DNA of 64,000 nucleotides from a bacterium (GCA_029580855.1 JAKPQH010000146.1:102419-166418), one strand, 5' to 3'. Positions 16,031 to 24,430 are shown, numbered from the stretch's first letter. Notes: a model not told the origin generated them from the letters alone. Translations and numbers: made by a program.

Positions 16031-19000
16031 TCAATCTGCGTCCTGCTCCATCGGACAACTACCCGGCTCTTCCCGCACTCGCATAGGCTCGCGCGCCGCA
16101 TCCACACTGAGCCAGTAGTGATCCACCTTCCTGACCTCGTGCCACGAGAGGCTCGCAGGATCACGATAGAGGTTGACGCGCGGATGGCCTCCACAATTTG
16201 TCACGACGTAGAGCCAGTAACAATCCCGCCGATCCTCGGCCACGCGGCGTTCGTTGGGAGTGAGAAGAATAGTTCCTGTTTCCGCACCGAGCCCCTTGAC
16301 CTCGATGAGGCGCAGCTCACCGGAGGATAGATCGAGGCTCGTGACGTCGTAGCCGAGGTTCTTCTCATGAACGTCGTACACCTGGCGGCCCTGGGCCCGC
16401 TCGTAATCCATTACCGTCTGCATGGCGATCGCTTCGGTCTCCGGGTCCGACTGGAGGCGGCGCACTTCCGGGGCTTCCCGTTCCGGGTGCGGCAGGACAA
16501 GCACGCTGGTAAGGCGCGTGACAGCCTGGAGCGAGAGCCCGCGCTGCCGCTCCAGCTCCTGCCGGCGGCGGTCACGGCGGGCGAGCAACTCCGCATGGCG
16601 GCTCTCGGCGACGGCAAGCCGCCCTTCGGCCCCCTGGATCTTCCGCTCCACGTCCAGGGAGGCGCGGCCGATCTCCTCATCCGCCCGCTGGAGGAGTTCC
16701 GTCAGCGACACTTCCACGTGCGCGGCGATCCGCTCTACCTCGGCCAGCCGCTCCTTGCGCGTTTCGTCGAGGAAGGCGCTCAGGACCGTCTGGTGGAGCC
16801 ACTCCACCGCCTCGGGCGCCGAGGCTACCGCGGGGAGGCTCGCGGGCGTGGCGGCCGGCGTGAAGTTCCCCAGGATGCCGGGCTCCACAAGATGGTATTC
16901 ACCGCAGAGGCGCGGAGTTCGCTGAGCTTCAATAATGTTCTTCTCTGCGCCCTCTGTGCCTCCGCGGTGAGTCCCGATCTCCACGGCGAAGAGGCGCTCG
17001 TGGATCGTGTTGCCCAGGCCGTCCACGACTCGGGCGCGGTAGAAATCCATCCGCGCCGGCTGCTCGTGGGCGAGGGAGTAGTAGACGGCGCCGCTCGTGA
17101 AGGGCTCGGCCGCACGACCGCTTGTGTGGCGGCGAACCGCCTCGAACAGCGGGTGGCCTGGTGTGACCCATTCGAGGGTGTGCTTTTCCGCGGTCTCCCG
17201 CTCCGTCGAGCAGCGGGGGTATCGGACGGCCAGCGCGGGGAGGCGCCAGTCCGGTTCCCGCTCATATTTTCGCAGAGCGGTCGGCGTCCGGCCCGGGTCG
17301 AAGGCGTGCGGGAGGCTCGGTACGGGTTTCAGGTCGAGGGTCGCGTAGGGGGCGGCATCGCGGAGGAACCGGGCGATGGTCTCGGGGACGACGCGGCGCT
17401 CCTGCGCCAGGGCCCGCCGCTCCACCAACATGGCCAGGTTCAGCTTCTTGGAGGCGAGGCCCTCCAGGGCGTTCTGGCAAATGGCGCGGAACTGGCCCTC
17501 ATCCACGCGGCGGAGCAGGCGATCCTCCAGGTCGGCGTCGCCGAGCTTCCCCGCGTAATAATCCCGGAGGACCCGCTCGACATGCGCGGAGGGCAAGACC
17601 TCGCCCACGACGTTGAAAACGGCGTCGTCGTCCAGGGCGTCCCGGATCTCCTGGAGTTTCTCCAGGAGGCGCTGGAGGACCTTGCCCTCGATGGTGTTGG
17701 TCGCCACGAAGTTGAAAATGAGGCAATCCTCGACCTGGCCGTACCGGTGGATGCGGCCCATCCGCTGCTCCAGCCGGTTTGGGTTCCAGGGGATGTCGTA
17801 GTTGACGAGGATGTGGCAGACCTGGAGGTTGATGCCCTCCCCGGCCGCTTCGGTGGCCACGAGGATCTGAATCCCGCCCTCGCGGAACTGCTGCTCGGCG
17901 TGGAGCCGGGTGCCAGGATCATTCCGCGAGCCGGCCTTCATCCCGCCGTGGATACACCCGACGGTGAAACCCCAGCTCTTGAGCCGCTCCAAGAGGTAGT
18001 CCAGCGTGTCCTTGAATTCGGTGAAGATCAGGAGCCGCTTCGTCGGGTGGTCGAAGAAGCCTTCCTCCTGGAGGAGCGCCTTGAGGCGGGAGAGCTTGGC
18101 CTCGGCCCCGGCCTCTTCTGCCGCCTTGGCCTTCTCGGCGAGGGCGCGGAGGGCCTTGATCTCCTCCTGGACCTCCTGGGCGTTCCCGGCCAGGGTGATC
18201 GCTTCGATGACCGATTCCAGCCGCTCCCGCTCGGCCTCCTCCATCTCCTCCAGCTCTTCTATGTCGGGAAGGTCGGGAGGCGCCGTGCGTGCTATTTCCT
18301 GGGCGCGTTTCAGCCCTTCGGCGAGGCGCCTGGCGCGGTTCTCCAGGCTGTGGCGGAGGGCGTGGGTGCTCGAGGCCAGCCGGCGCTGGTAAAGGGCCAT
18401 GAGGAAGCCGACGGCCAAGGCGCGGGGGTCGTCCCCCTGGGCGGCGGCCTTGGCGCTCTGCTGCTTCACGAAGCGGGTGACCTCGCGGTAAAGGTCGAAC
18501 TCCGCATGGTCGATCTGGAACTCCACCGTCTTCGGGATCCGCTTGGTGAAGATCTTTTTGGCCGCCCAGGTCCCGTCGGTTTGCCGCTCTGGGAAGTAGA
18601 CCATGGCCTCCTTGGTCCGGCGGAGGTAGAACGGAGCCCGGTTCCGCTCCATGGCCTGACGGATGGATCGGATGTCCGCATAGGCGTCGGCGTCGAGGAG
18701 CTGGAGGAAGAGGCTGAAGTTTTCTGGATCGCCCTTGTGGGGGGTGGCGGTGAGCAGGAGAAGATGATCGGCGGTTTCCCGGAGTAGCTCCCCCAGGCGG
18801 TAGCGGAGGCTCTTGTGTGATTCGTCCGAAGCGGACATCCGGTGCGCTTCGTCCACGATGACGAGGTCCCAGCGGACCTGGCGGAGGCCCGGGAGGATAT
18901 CCTGGCGCTTGGCGAGGTCGAGGGAGGTGATGACGCGCTTCTGCTCCAGCCACTGGTTGACGCCGAACTGCTCCTTGATGTCCTGCCCCTTCAGGACGAC

Positions 19001-19540
19001 GAACTGGGCGGTGAACTTCTCCTTCAGCTCGCGCTGCCACTGGAAGGCCAGGTTGGCCGGGCACACGATGAGAATCCGCTCGGCGAGGCCGCGCAGCTCC
19101 AGCTCGCGCAGGAGGAGGCCCGCCATGATGGTCTTGCCTGCCCCGGCGTCATCGGTGAGGAGAAAGCGGACCCGGGCGAGTTTCAGGAGGTAGTCATAGA
19201 CGGCTTCCAGTTGGTGCGGCAGAGGATCAACCCGGGAGATCGAGAGGCCGAAGTAGGGATCGAACTCGTACGCGATCCCCAGGGCGTAGGCCTGGAGGCC
19301 CAGGCGCAAGAGTGTGCCGTCCCCGGTGAACGTGTGAGTGAGACCGCGGACCCGGAGCTGGGCGAGGTCTTGTGCGGTGAGTATGACGCTGCGGAACTTC
19401 TCGGTCTGGACCCCGACCAGGCCGACCGTCCAACGATCCGAACCGGCCGGCCGGATGGTTTCGACGCGCATGGGCTCGTTGAAGAGCGCGCCCTCGACGA
19501 TCTGACCGGGGTCCAGGGGGAGCGATGGAGAGGGGTTCAT
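16031..19540 (-). CDS. SNF2-type helicase with C-terminal DUF3883 domain (defence-associated)
   Basis: This 1169-residue superfamily 2 ATPase has Walker A TDDAGAGKTIMAGLLLREL at about 129-147, the DEAH box VDEAHRM at 229-235, LLLLTATPHKGD, and in the second lobe IHGGM, VATEAAGEGINLQ and RMGRIHRYGQ. Near the C-terminus, KNLGYDVTSLD and GELRLIEVKGLG form a DUF3883 domain whose D...E-x-K pattern resembles PD-(D/E)XK nucleases. This architecture is like DrmD of DISARM. Residues about 857-881 (GTHRGGTEGAEKNIIEAQRTP) are a translated palindromic element. It is the first gene of the minus-strand defence cluster and presumably remodels or senses invading DNA together with the methyltransferase and DUF499 ATPase. 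Confidence 0.87.
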   Translation of the reverse strand: MNPSPSLPLDPGQIVEGALFNEPMRVETIRPAGSDRWTVGLVGVQTEKFRSVILTAQDLAQLRVRGLTHTFTGDGTLLRLGLQAYALGIAYEFDPYFGLSISRVDPLPHQLEAVYDYLLKLARVRFLLTDDAGAGKTIMAGLLLRELELRGLAERILIVCPANLAFQWQRELKEKFTAQFVVLKGQDIKEQFGVNQWLEQKRVITSLDLAKRQDILPGLRQVRWDLVIVDEAHRMSASDESHKSLRYRLGELLRETADHLLLLTATPHKGDPENFSLFLQLLDADAYADIRSIRQAMERNRAPFYLRRTKEAMVYFPERQTDGTWAAKKIFTKRIPKTVEFQIDHAEFDLYREVTRFVKQQSAKAAAQGDDPRALAVGFLMALYQRRLASSTHALRHSLENRARRLAEGLKRAQEIARTAPPDLPDIEELEEMEEAERERLESVIEAITLAGNAQEVQEEIKALRALAEKAKAAEEAGAEAKLSRLKALLQEEGFFDHPTKRLLIFTEFKDTLDYLLERLKSWGFTVGCIHGGMKAGSRNDPGTRLHAEQQFREGGIQILVATEAAGEGINLQVCHILVNYDIPWNPNRLEQRMGRIHRYGQVEDCLIFNFVATNTIEGKVLQRLLEKLQEIRDALDDDAVFNVVGEVLPSAHVERVLRDYYAGKLGDADLEDRLLRRVDEGQFRAICQNALEGLASKKLNLAMLVERRALAQERRVVPETIARFLRDAAPYATLDLKPVPSLPHAFDPGRTPTALRKYEREPDWRLPALAVRYPRCSTERETAEKHTLEWVTPGHPLFEAVRRHTSGRAAEPFTSGAVYYSLAHEQPARMDFYRARVVDGLGNTIHERLFAVEIGTHRGGTEGAEKNIIEAQRTPRLCGEYHLVEPGILGNFTPAATPASLPAVASAPEAVEWLHQTVLSAFLDETRKERLAEVERIAAHVEVSLTELLQRADEEIGRASLDVERKIQGAEGRLAVAESRHAELLARRDRRRQELERQRGLSLQAVTRLTSVLVLPHPEREAPEVRRLQSDPETEAIAMQTVMDYERAQGRQVYDVHEKNLGYDVTSLDLSSGELRLIEVKGLGAETGTILLTPNERRVAEDRRDCYWLYVVTNCGGHPRVNLYRDPASLSWHEVRKVDHYWLSVDAAREPMRVREEPGSCPMEQDAD
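16898..16971. repeat. In-frame palindromic element D (within the helicase gene)
   Basis: Left arm TTCACCGCAGAGGCGCGGAG and right arm CTCTGTGCCTCCGCGGTGAG are inverted copies around a short AT-richer centre. Translated on the gene strand it gives THRGGTEGAEKNIIEAQRTPRLCGEYH, interrupting the helicase sequence between VEIG and LVEPG. It is the same family as elements A-C in the neighbouring methyltransferase gene. Confidence 0.8.
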
Positions 19541-19843
19541 CTCGCGACCACCCCTCCGGCAAGAAAACCATGCAAACGATAAACGCCGATCCCGTTCACG
19601 AGAATCGGCGCGTCAATCATCCTTGGCTCCCTCCGGACGAATCCGTTCCATCCCCTCCCGTCGTGTCCGGGGTCCCTCTGATGTCCAGTTGCTTATACCA
19701 GAAGGCAAGGGCTGCTTCAAGCCGGTACTTGTCCAGAATCCGCACGCGAAGGATCGAAAAATCGCCCGCTCTCACGGTTGACTTCCCGTCGGGCTAACGA
19801 CACACGGCTGCGCGTCAGTTATCCGTTGCCGAATGCCACCCAA
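19541..19843. other. Intergenic region between helicase and vapB
   Basis: About 300 bp separate the divergent helicase (minus) and vapB (plus) genes. No gene is seen. It must hold the promoter of the minus-strand defence cluster, but no convincing -35/-10 pair was found. Confidence 0.4.
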
Positions 19844-19872
19844 GGTATTACCATAGCGCGTGTGGTAATACC
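19844..19872. promoter_or_regulatory. Palindromic operator of vapBC
   Basis: A perfect 10-bp inverted repeat, GGTATTACCA (19844-19853) and TGGTAATACC (19863-19872), spans a 9-nt spacer. It ends directly before the GGGAGG ribosome-binding site of vapB. The position is that of an autoregulatory operator bound by the AbrB-type antitoxin, possibly with VapC as co-repressor. Confidence 0.75.
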
Positions 19873-19887
19873 GGGAGGACGAACGAC

Positions 19888-20163
19888 ATGACGACCACGG
19901 TGACGACTAAAGGCCAGGTGACCATTCCCAAGCCGATTCGCGATTTCCTCGGACTCGCGCCGGGAAGCCAGGTCGTGTTCGAGTACGGCCCCAGCGGGGA
20001 GGTCGTTCTGAAGCCCGCTGCCCACGCACGTCCGAAGCGGCCCGGTCCCAGCCGATTCGCACGTCTTCGCGGGACGGGAACGCGGAAGGGAATGACCACC
20101 GACGAATTGATGAACCTGCTGCGCGGCTACGATGAGGACGCGCGCGATCCGGGTCTCAGCTGA
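19888..20163 (+). CDS. vapB: AbrB/MazE-type antitoxin
   Basis: This 91-residue protein has an N-terminal swapped-hairpin AbrB DNA-binding domain: TVTTKGQVTIPKPIRDFLGLAPGSQVVFEYGPSGEVVLKP. A basic linker follows (ARPKRPGPSRFARLRGTGTRKG), then a short toxin-binding tail (MTTDELMNLLRGYDEDARDPGLS). A good ribosome-binding site (GGGAGG) precedes the ATG by 9 nt. Its stop overlaps the predicted start of the PIN toxin gene. It is expected to bind the palindrome at 19844-19872. Confidence 0.87.
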   Translation: MTTTVTTKGQVTIPKPIRDFLGLAPGSQVVFEYGPSGEVVLKPAAHARPKRPGPSRFARLRGTGTRKGMTTDELMNLLRGYDEDARDPGLS

Positions 20164-20573
20164 TCCTCGCCGACAGCAACGTCCTGCTCGACGTCATCAC
20201 GGCGGACCCAAAGTGGGGCCGCTGGTCTCTGGCAGCGCTGGACGAGTGGGCGCGTCGCGGCCCAATTCTCGTCAATCCCGTGATCTACGCCGAGATAGCG
20301 CCGGCCTACGACACGCTCGAAGGGCTCGACGCGGCCATCGAGGCCGTCGGCCTCGAGCTCCGCGAGATTCCCCGTGCGGCGCTTTTTCTCGCCTCCCGGG
20401 CCTTCGTGCGATACCGCCGCCGTGGCGGGGCGCGGCGGGGCGTCTTGCCGGATTTCTTCGTCGGGGCCCACGCCGCCGTGCTCGATATCCCCCTGCTGAC
20501 GCGTGACACCCACCGCTACCGCGCCTACTTCCCCACCTTACGCCTGGTCACCCCCAGACCGCACGTCGGTTGA
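20160..20573 (+). CDS. vapC: PIN-domain toxin VapC (apparent CTG start)
   Basis: Reading from CTG at 20160 gives a complete 137-residue PIN ribonuclease: the first strand LILADSNVLLDVITADPKW with the first catalytic aspartate, NPVIYAEIAPAY with the conserved glutamate, GVLPDFFVGAHAAVLDIPLLTRDTHRYRAYFP with the later acidic residues, and a normal C-terminus. There is no ATG, GTG or TTG between the upstream in-frame stop (20133) and the first strand; the next usable start, GTG at 20280, would delete the first strand. The CTG overlaps the antitoxin stop as CTGA, matching the coupled ATGA/GTGA overlaps usual in vapBC operons. Confidence 0.82.
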   Translation: MILADSNVLLDVITADPKWGRWSLAALDEWARRGPILVNPVIYAEIAPAYDTLEGLDAAIEAVGLELREIPRAALFLASRAFVRYRRRGGARRGVLPDFFVGAHAAVLDIPLLTRDTHRYRAYFPTLRLVTPRPHVG

Positions 20574-20647
20574 TCGCGCCGCCGTCAGCGATATTTGACA
20601 GGGACGGCGGGGAACTGGTCACAGCCGATCGCGCCGCCGTCCCTGTC
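20572..20647. repeat. Direct repeat plus 14-bp hairpin between convergent genes
   Basis: A 15-bp direct repeat GATCGCGCCGCCGTC occurs at 20572-20586 and 20627-20641. Overlapping the second copy is a perfect 14-bp inverted repeat, GACAGGGACGGCGG (20597-20610) and CCGCCGTCCCTGTC (20634-20647). It lies between vapC (plus) and the Ldh2 gene (minus), so a bidirectional terminator is possible, though no T-run follows on either side. Confidence 0.6.
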
Positions 20648-20660
20648 GCTGCCGCTCGGA

Positions 20661-21713
20661 TCAGACTTTCACCGGCAGCGGAACGCCGAATCGCTTCGAG
20701 GCGGCTTCCAGCTTTTGCCAGGTTCCCGTGGGCAGGGGAATGCCGTTCGTGGCCCGTTCGGCGTGCACCCGATCCTCGAGCTCGCCGGGAACCAGAACCT
20801 CCGTGAACCCCTCGGCGGCCGGTAGCGCCTTGATGCCGTCCACGATGGCGTCGGCGCTCGCCTTGTACTCGCCGAGGTCCGTGAAGGTCGCGATGTCCAC
20901 CGCAGCGACGACGCTGTTCTGCCGGTGGATCTGGGCGCCGGGCTTCCCCTGAAAGACCGGAGTCAGCAGCGGGTTGGCCACGAAGAGGCTCGTGAGGCAC
21001 TCGAACATCATGGCGAGACCGGACCCCTTGCCCCCGCCGGCGGGCAAGAGGACGGCGGCCTGTTTGGGATCCGTGGTGGGCTTTCCATCCTTGTCGAGGG
21101 CCCATCCCAGCGGGATGGGAATCCCCTTGTCCTCCGCGACGTCCAGTTTCCCGCGCGCCGCCACGCTGGTGGCCATGTCGAGCATCAGCGGGCGATGCTT
21201 CTGGCCCGGCACGCAGATGGCAATGGGGCTGTTGTGGACGCCGCTGGCCCGAGCGCCATGCGGGGCCATGTTGGGCGGATTGCAGACGATAGATATCCCC
21301 GCCATGCCCTCGTTGGCTGCCATCAGCGAGTAGTATCCCATCGCGCCCTGGTGCAGCGTGTTCCTGATCACGGCCCAACCGATGCCGACCTTCCGCGCCT
21401 TCTCGATCACCTTCCGCATCGCCATGACCGTCACCACCGGTCCCGGCGCATAGTCCGCGTCGATCAGCAGGACGGCGGGCGTCTCCTTCTGCACCTGGAT
21501 GTTCGGCCGGGGCTTCATATGCCCCTTGTCCACCAGCTCCAGATACCAGGCGATGCGCTGCACCCCGTGCGAATCCACTCCGCGTAGATTGGCCCACACC
21601 AGCACATCGGCCTGATTCTCGGCCCCCTCGGGCGTGAATCCCGCCTTCTCGAACACCGCCTTTGTGAAACGCTTCAAGTCATCCGCCTTCACCCGCACAT
21701 CCGTGGCTGCCAT
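20661..21713 (-). CDS. Ldh2/malate-lactate dehydrogenase family oxidoreductase
   Basis: This 350-residue member of the Ldh2 (YbiC/MdH) NAD(P)-dependent dehydrogenase family has its own fold, unrelated to classical Rossmann LDH. The signature blocks are VLVWANLRGVDSHGVQRIAWYLE (catalytic histidine in DSHG), IRNTLHQGAMGYYSLMAANEGM, and PIPLGWALDKDGKPTTDP. Family members reduce or oxidise 2-keto acids such as sulfolactate, ureidoglycolate, malate or lactate. Two paralogues are present at 37339-38412 and 51571-52641, each beside a different catabolic or transport cluster. The substrate is not predictable. Confidence 0.85.
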   Translation of the reverse strand: MAATDVRVKADDLKRFTKAVFEKAGFTPEGAENQADVLVWANLRGVDSHGVQRIAWYLELVDKGHMKPRPNIQVQKETPAVLLIDADYAPGPVVTVMAMRKVIEKARKVGIGWAVIRNTLHQGAMGYYSLMAANEGMAGISIVCNPPNMAPHGARASGVHNSPIAICVPGQKHRPLMLDMATSVAARGKLDVAEDKGIPIPLGWALDKDGKPTTDPKQAAVLLPAGGGKGSGLAMMFECLTSLFVANPLLTPVFQGKPGAQIHRQNSVVAAVDIATFTDLGEYKASADAIVDGIKALPAAEGFTEVLVPGELEDRVHAERATNGIPLPTGTWQKLEAASKRFGVPLPVKV

Positions 21714-21967
21714 GATTGTCCGTTCCTCCTGTTACCGAAATGTGTGCCTCCGATGATTTGACCCGCGTCGCAGACTCAACGCGCGGGCGTAATACTATCA
21801 CGCAGCGGATCGCGGCACGTACAAAATGCTGAGCCCCGGCAGGCTGCTGAACACGGTCCATCTCGTACCGTGAGGCAGGCCTTCACGACAACGGCCTGAG
21901 TCTTTGCGCGCCGGCCTGATTCGGATAGGATATCTTTGGACAATCAACGTCGCCACGGAGGAGCGGG

Positions 21968-22630
21968 ATGCCTATTCGACTTTCCAGCCGGACTGTCCTT
22001 GTGAGTTTCCTTTCCTCGGACGAACTCCACCTCGAAGGGCGCCTGACGCGGGGCGCCCCCGACCGGGGCGTCGTCCTCTGCCACCCGCATCCGCTCTACG
22101 GCGGCTCGATGCTGACTCCGGTCATCATGACGGTGGAGCAGGCGTTTCAGGAGGCGGGGTACACCACGCTGGCTTTCAACTTCCGCGGGGTCGGCGGGAG
22201 CGAGGGGATCCATGGAGAAGGACGGGCGGAGCTGGCCGATGTGACGGGCGCTCTGACCTACCTCGGGGAGAGTCTGGGCGGCCGGCCGCAGAAATTCGCG
22301 GTGGCGGGGTACTCGTTCGGGAGTTTCGTGGGGGCCATGGCCGCGGCTGCGGATCGGCGCGTCGGCTTCTACCTCGGCGTGGCGCCGCCCCTCGACCACT
22401 ACGACTTCGGCTTCCTCCGGCAGGCGGTCTGCCCCATCGCCCTGATCGGCGCGACCCGCGACGAGCACTGCGACGCCCGCGGGTTTGAGGCGCTCTATCT
22501 CTCACTCCCGGCCACGCCCTGGGTGCGGCGGATCGACACCGCCCACGCTTTTTCCGATGCCCTCGATCTTCTGGCCCAGGCGTGCCACGATGCCATCGGC
22601 TGGGCGGAAGGCGGTCGACGAACTCGCTGA
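21968..22630 (+). CDS. Alpha/beta hydrolase (COG2945-type)
   Basis: This small 220-residue alpha/beta hydrolase contains VVLCHPHPLYGGSM, AFNFRGVGGSEG, the nucleophile elbow GYSFGS near residue 121, and the C-terminal histidine in DTAHAFSD, matching the COG2945 group of predicted hydrolases. GGAGGAGC lies just ahead of the ATG. It precedes tctC by about 165 bp on the same strand and may be co-transcribed, perhaps hydrolysing an ester or thioester of the imported acid (inference). Confidence 0.8.
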   Translation: MPIRLSSRTVLVSFLSSDELHLEGRLTRGAPDRGVVLCHPHPLYGGSMLTPVIMTVEQAFQEAGYTTLAFNFRGVGGSEGIHGEGRAELADVTGALTYLGESLGGRPQKFAVAGYSFGSFVGAMAAAADRRVGFYLGVAPPLDHYDFGFLRQAVCPIALIGATRDEHCDARGFEALYLSLPATPWVRRIDTAHAFSDALDLLAQACHDAIGWAEGGRRTR

Positions 22631-22796
22631 CAGACTGCCGGACGAGCACGCCTGCGGCGCCGGCGCGGGGTCCAAGGTTCTCCGGCCGGGCGGCGGAAAA
22701 TCCCAATGCGGGCGAAGGTCAACTCTGCTAGCATACCGCGTCGGAGTCGAGTGGCAGACTTCGGATGGCACAGTTTTATTGCAAGGAGGGGCTCGA

Positions 22797-23786
22797 ATGA
22801 AACGCATCGGAAGGATTGGGGCACTCATCGGTCTGGCAATCATTCTTCTCGTCCTGACGCACCAGTCGGCCGGAGCTGCTTTTGAGCTGAAAGGCCAGAC
22901 GGAATGCATCGCGCCGTCAAACCCCGGCGGGGGCTGGGACGCGATCTGCCGAACCACCTCGGCGGTCCTGCAGAAGACGGGCATGATCAAGGCGCCCATG
23001 TACGTCACGAACATGCCGGGCGGCAGCGGCGCGGTCGCCATCGCGAACGTGATCACCAAGCGGAAGGCCGACACGAACCTCATCGTGGCGGCTTCCAACG
23101 CGCTTACCTTCACGATGTCCATGGGCCGGACCCCGCACACGTACCGAGATGTCATCCCCTTGGCGCAGGTCGGGGCGGAGCTCGGCGGGTTTTTCGTACG
23201 AGCGGACTCCAAGCTCAAGAACCTCGGCGATCTGGTGACCGCTCTCAAAGCGGACCCGAAGTCTGTGAACTTCGCCGGTGGATCGGCGCCGGGCAGCCTG
23301 GATCACATCAAGGCGGCCCTTTTGGCCAAGGCGATCGGTGTGGATCCGACCAAGGTCGTCTACGTGCCGTTCCAGGGCGGCGGCGAAGCCTTGACGTCGC
23401 TGCTCGGCGGCCATACCAACGTGGCAACCCTCGACCTCTCCGAGGCTGCCGGCCAGCTGGAAGCGGGGAAGATCCGCGCCTTGGCGATCCTGTCGGAGAA
23501 GCGCTCCACCAAGTTCAAGGATATCCCCACGACCTACGAGGGCGGCGTCAAGGCCAGCCTCCCCGTCTGGCGCGGTCTCTACCTCGCCCCCGGGGTACCC
23601 AAGGAAGCCGTGGACTTCTGGTCGGATACCATCCGGAAGATGGTCGCCAAGCCCGAGTGGAACGCCGAGCGGGAGAAGTTGGGGTGGGAGCCGACCTACA
23701 AGTTCGGCGACGATTTTGTCAAATTTGTCAATGACGACTATACGACGATGCGCGATTTGTTGAAGGAGCTCGGGTTTCTGAAATAG
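22797..23786 (+). CDS. tctC: Tripartite tricarboxylate transporter substrate-binding protein TctC (system 1)
   Basis: This periplasmic binding protein of the Bug/TctC family has 329 residues. The start is the ATG after AAGGAGGG (22783-22790). It gives a clear signal peptide (MKRIGRIGALIGLAIILLVL, cleavage near SAGAA), although the frame is open 104 codons upstream. Family features: PSNPGGGWDAICRTTS, NMPGGSGAVAI, FAGGSAPGSLDHIKAALL and VYVPFQGGGEALTSLLGGH. These proteins bind small carboxylates such as citrate and nicotinate, and bring them to TctAB. Confidence 0.92.
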   Translation: MKRIGRIGALIGLAIILLVLTHQSAGAAFELKGQTECIAPSNPGGGWDAICRTTSAVLQKTGMIKAPMYVTNMPGGSGAVAIANVITKRKADTNLIVAASNALTFTMSMGRTPHTYRDVIPLAQVGAELGGFFVRADSKLKNLGDLVTALKADPKSVNFAGGSAPGSLDHIKAALLAKAIGVDPTKVVYVPFQGGGEALTSLLGGHTNVATLDLSEAAGQLEAGKIRALAILSEKRSTKFKDIPTTYEGGVKASLPVWRGLYLAPGVPKEAVDFWSDTIRKMVAKPEWNAEREKLGWEPTYKFGDDFVKFVNDDYTTMRDLLKELGFLK

Positions 23787-23917
23787 GTCGCTGCGCCGTC
23801 AGCCCGCGCGAGACGGCCCGACGCGCGGAGGTCCTCCCGCGCCTGTTTTGTTCTCGGGGGTGGAAGGGGAACGTGTGTCCATTTTCCGCCTCTCCTCTCC
23901 ATCGCAGGAGCATCGCC

Positions 23918-24430
23918 ATGCGTGCCCGAGTTCGGCTTTTCACGCGAACGCGAATCGAAGGGTTGGTGATCGTTTTGCTGGCCGCCGGGTATCTCTGGGA
24001 AGGGCACAACGTGCCCGATCTGTACAAGATGCCCGGGGTGCCCGGCCCCACCGTCTTTCCCCTGCTCTTGGGGATCGTCTTCGCTCTGGCCGGGGCATGG
24101 TTGCTCCTCGCTCCGGACAAACCGGACGCCCGGGAGGCAGCGGAGGGCGACGAAAAACCCGTGGGGAAACTGCGGAGTCGCCTGATTGCCCACTGGCATA
24201 CCGTTGCCATGTGGGCTGTCATCCTGGTCTATCTGTTCGTGATGCCCGACCTCGGCTTTCCGGTGGCCACGGCGCTCTTGCTGCTGGCCTTTATCCTGTT
24301 GCTGGGCGAGAGACGCTGGTACGTGGTGGTCGGACTCGCCCTGGGGGCGACCCTGGTCATCCACCTGGGATTTGCCCTGGGACTGAACGTCCGGCTCCCG
24401 CTCGGCGTCTTGACGCCGTTGCTGAAATGA
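23918..24430 (+). CDS. tctB: Tripartite tricarboxylate transporter small membrane protein TctB (system 1)
   Basis: This is a four-helix TctB subunit of 170 residues from MRARVRLFTRTR, preceded by AGGAG. The first helix IEGLVIVLLAAGYLWEG is followed by the usual loop with PGVPGPTVFPLLLG, then further helices around LGFPVATALLLLAFILLLGERRW. It sits between tctC and tctA as in most tct operons. Confidence 0.88.
   Translation: MRARVRLFTRTRIEGLVIVLLAAGYLWEGHNVPDLYKMPGVPGPTVFPLLLGIVFALAGAWLLLAPDKPDAREAAEGDEKPVGKLRSRLIAHWHTVAMWAVILVYLFVMPDLGFPVATALLLLAFILLLGERRWYVVVGLALGATLVIHLGFALGLNVRLPLGVLTPLLK

Noticed and set aside
11750..16971. CRISPR array
   Set aside because: The repeated CGCAGAG-type units are few, widely spaced, inverted within each unit and lie inside coding frames; there are no regular spacers or cas genes.
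16367..18787. Open frame of 806 codons antisense to the helicase
   Set aside because: No recognisable motifs; it follows the codon periodicity of the real helicase gene.
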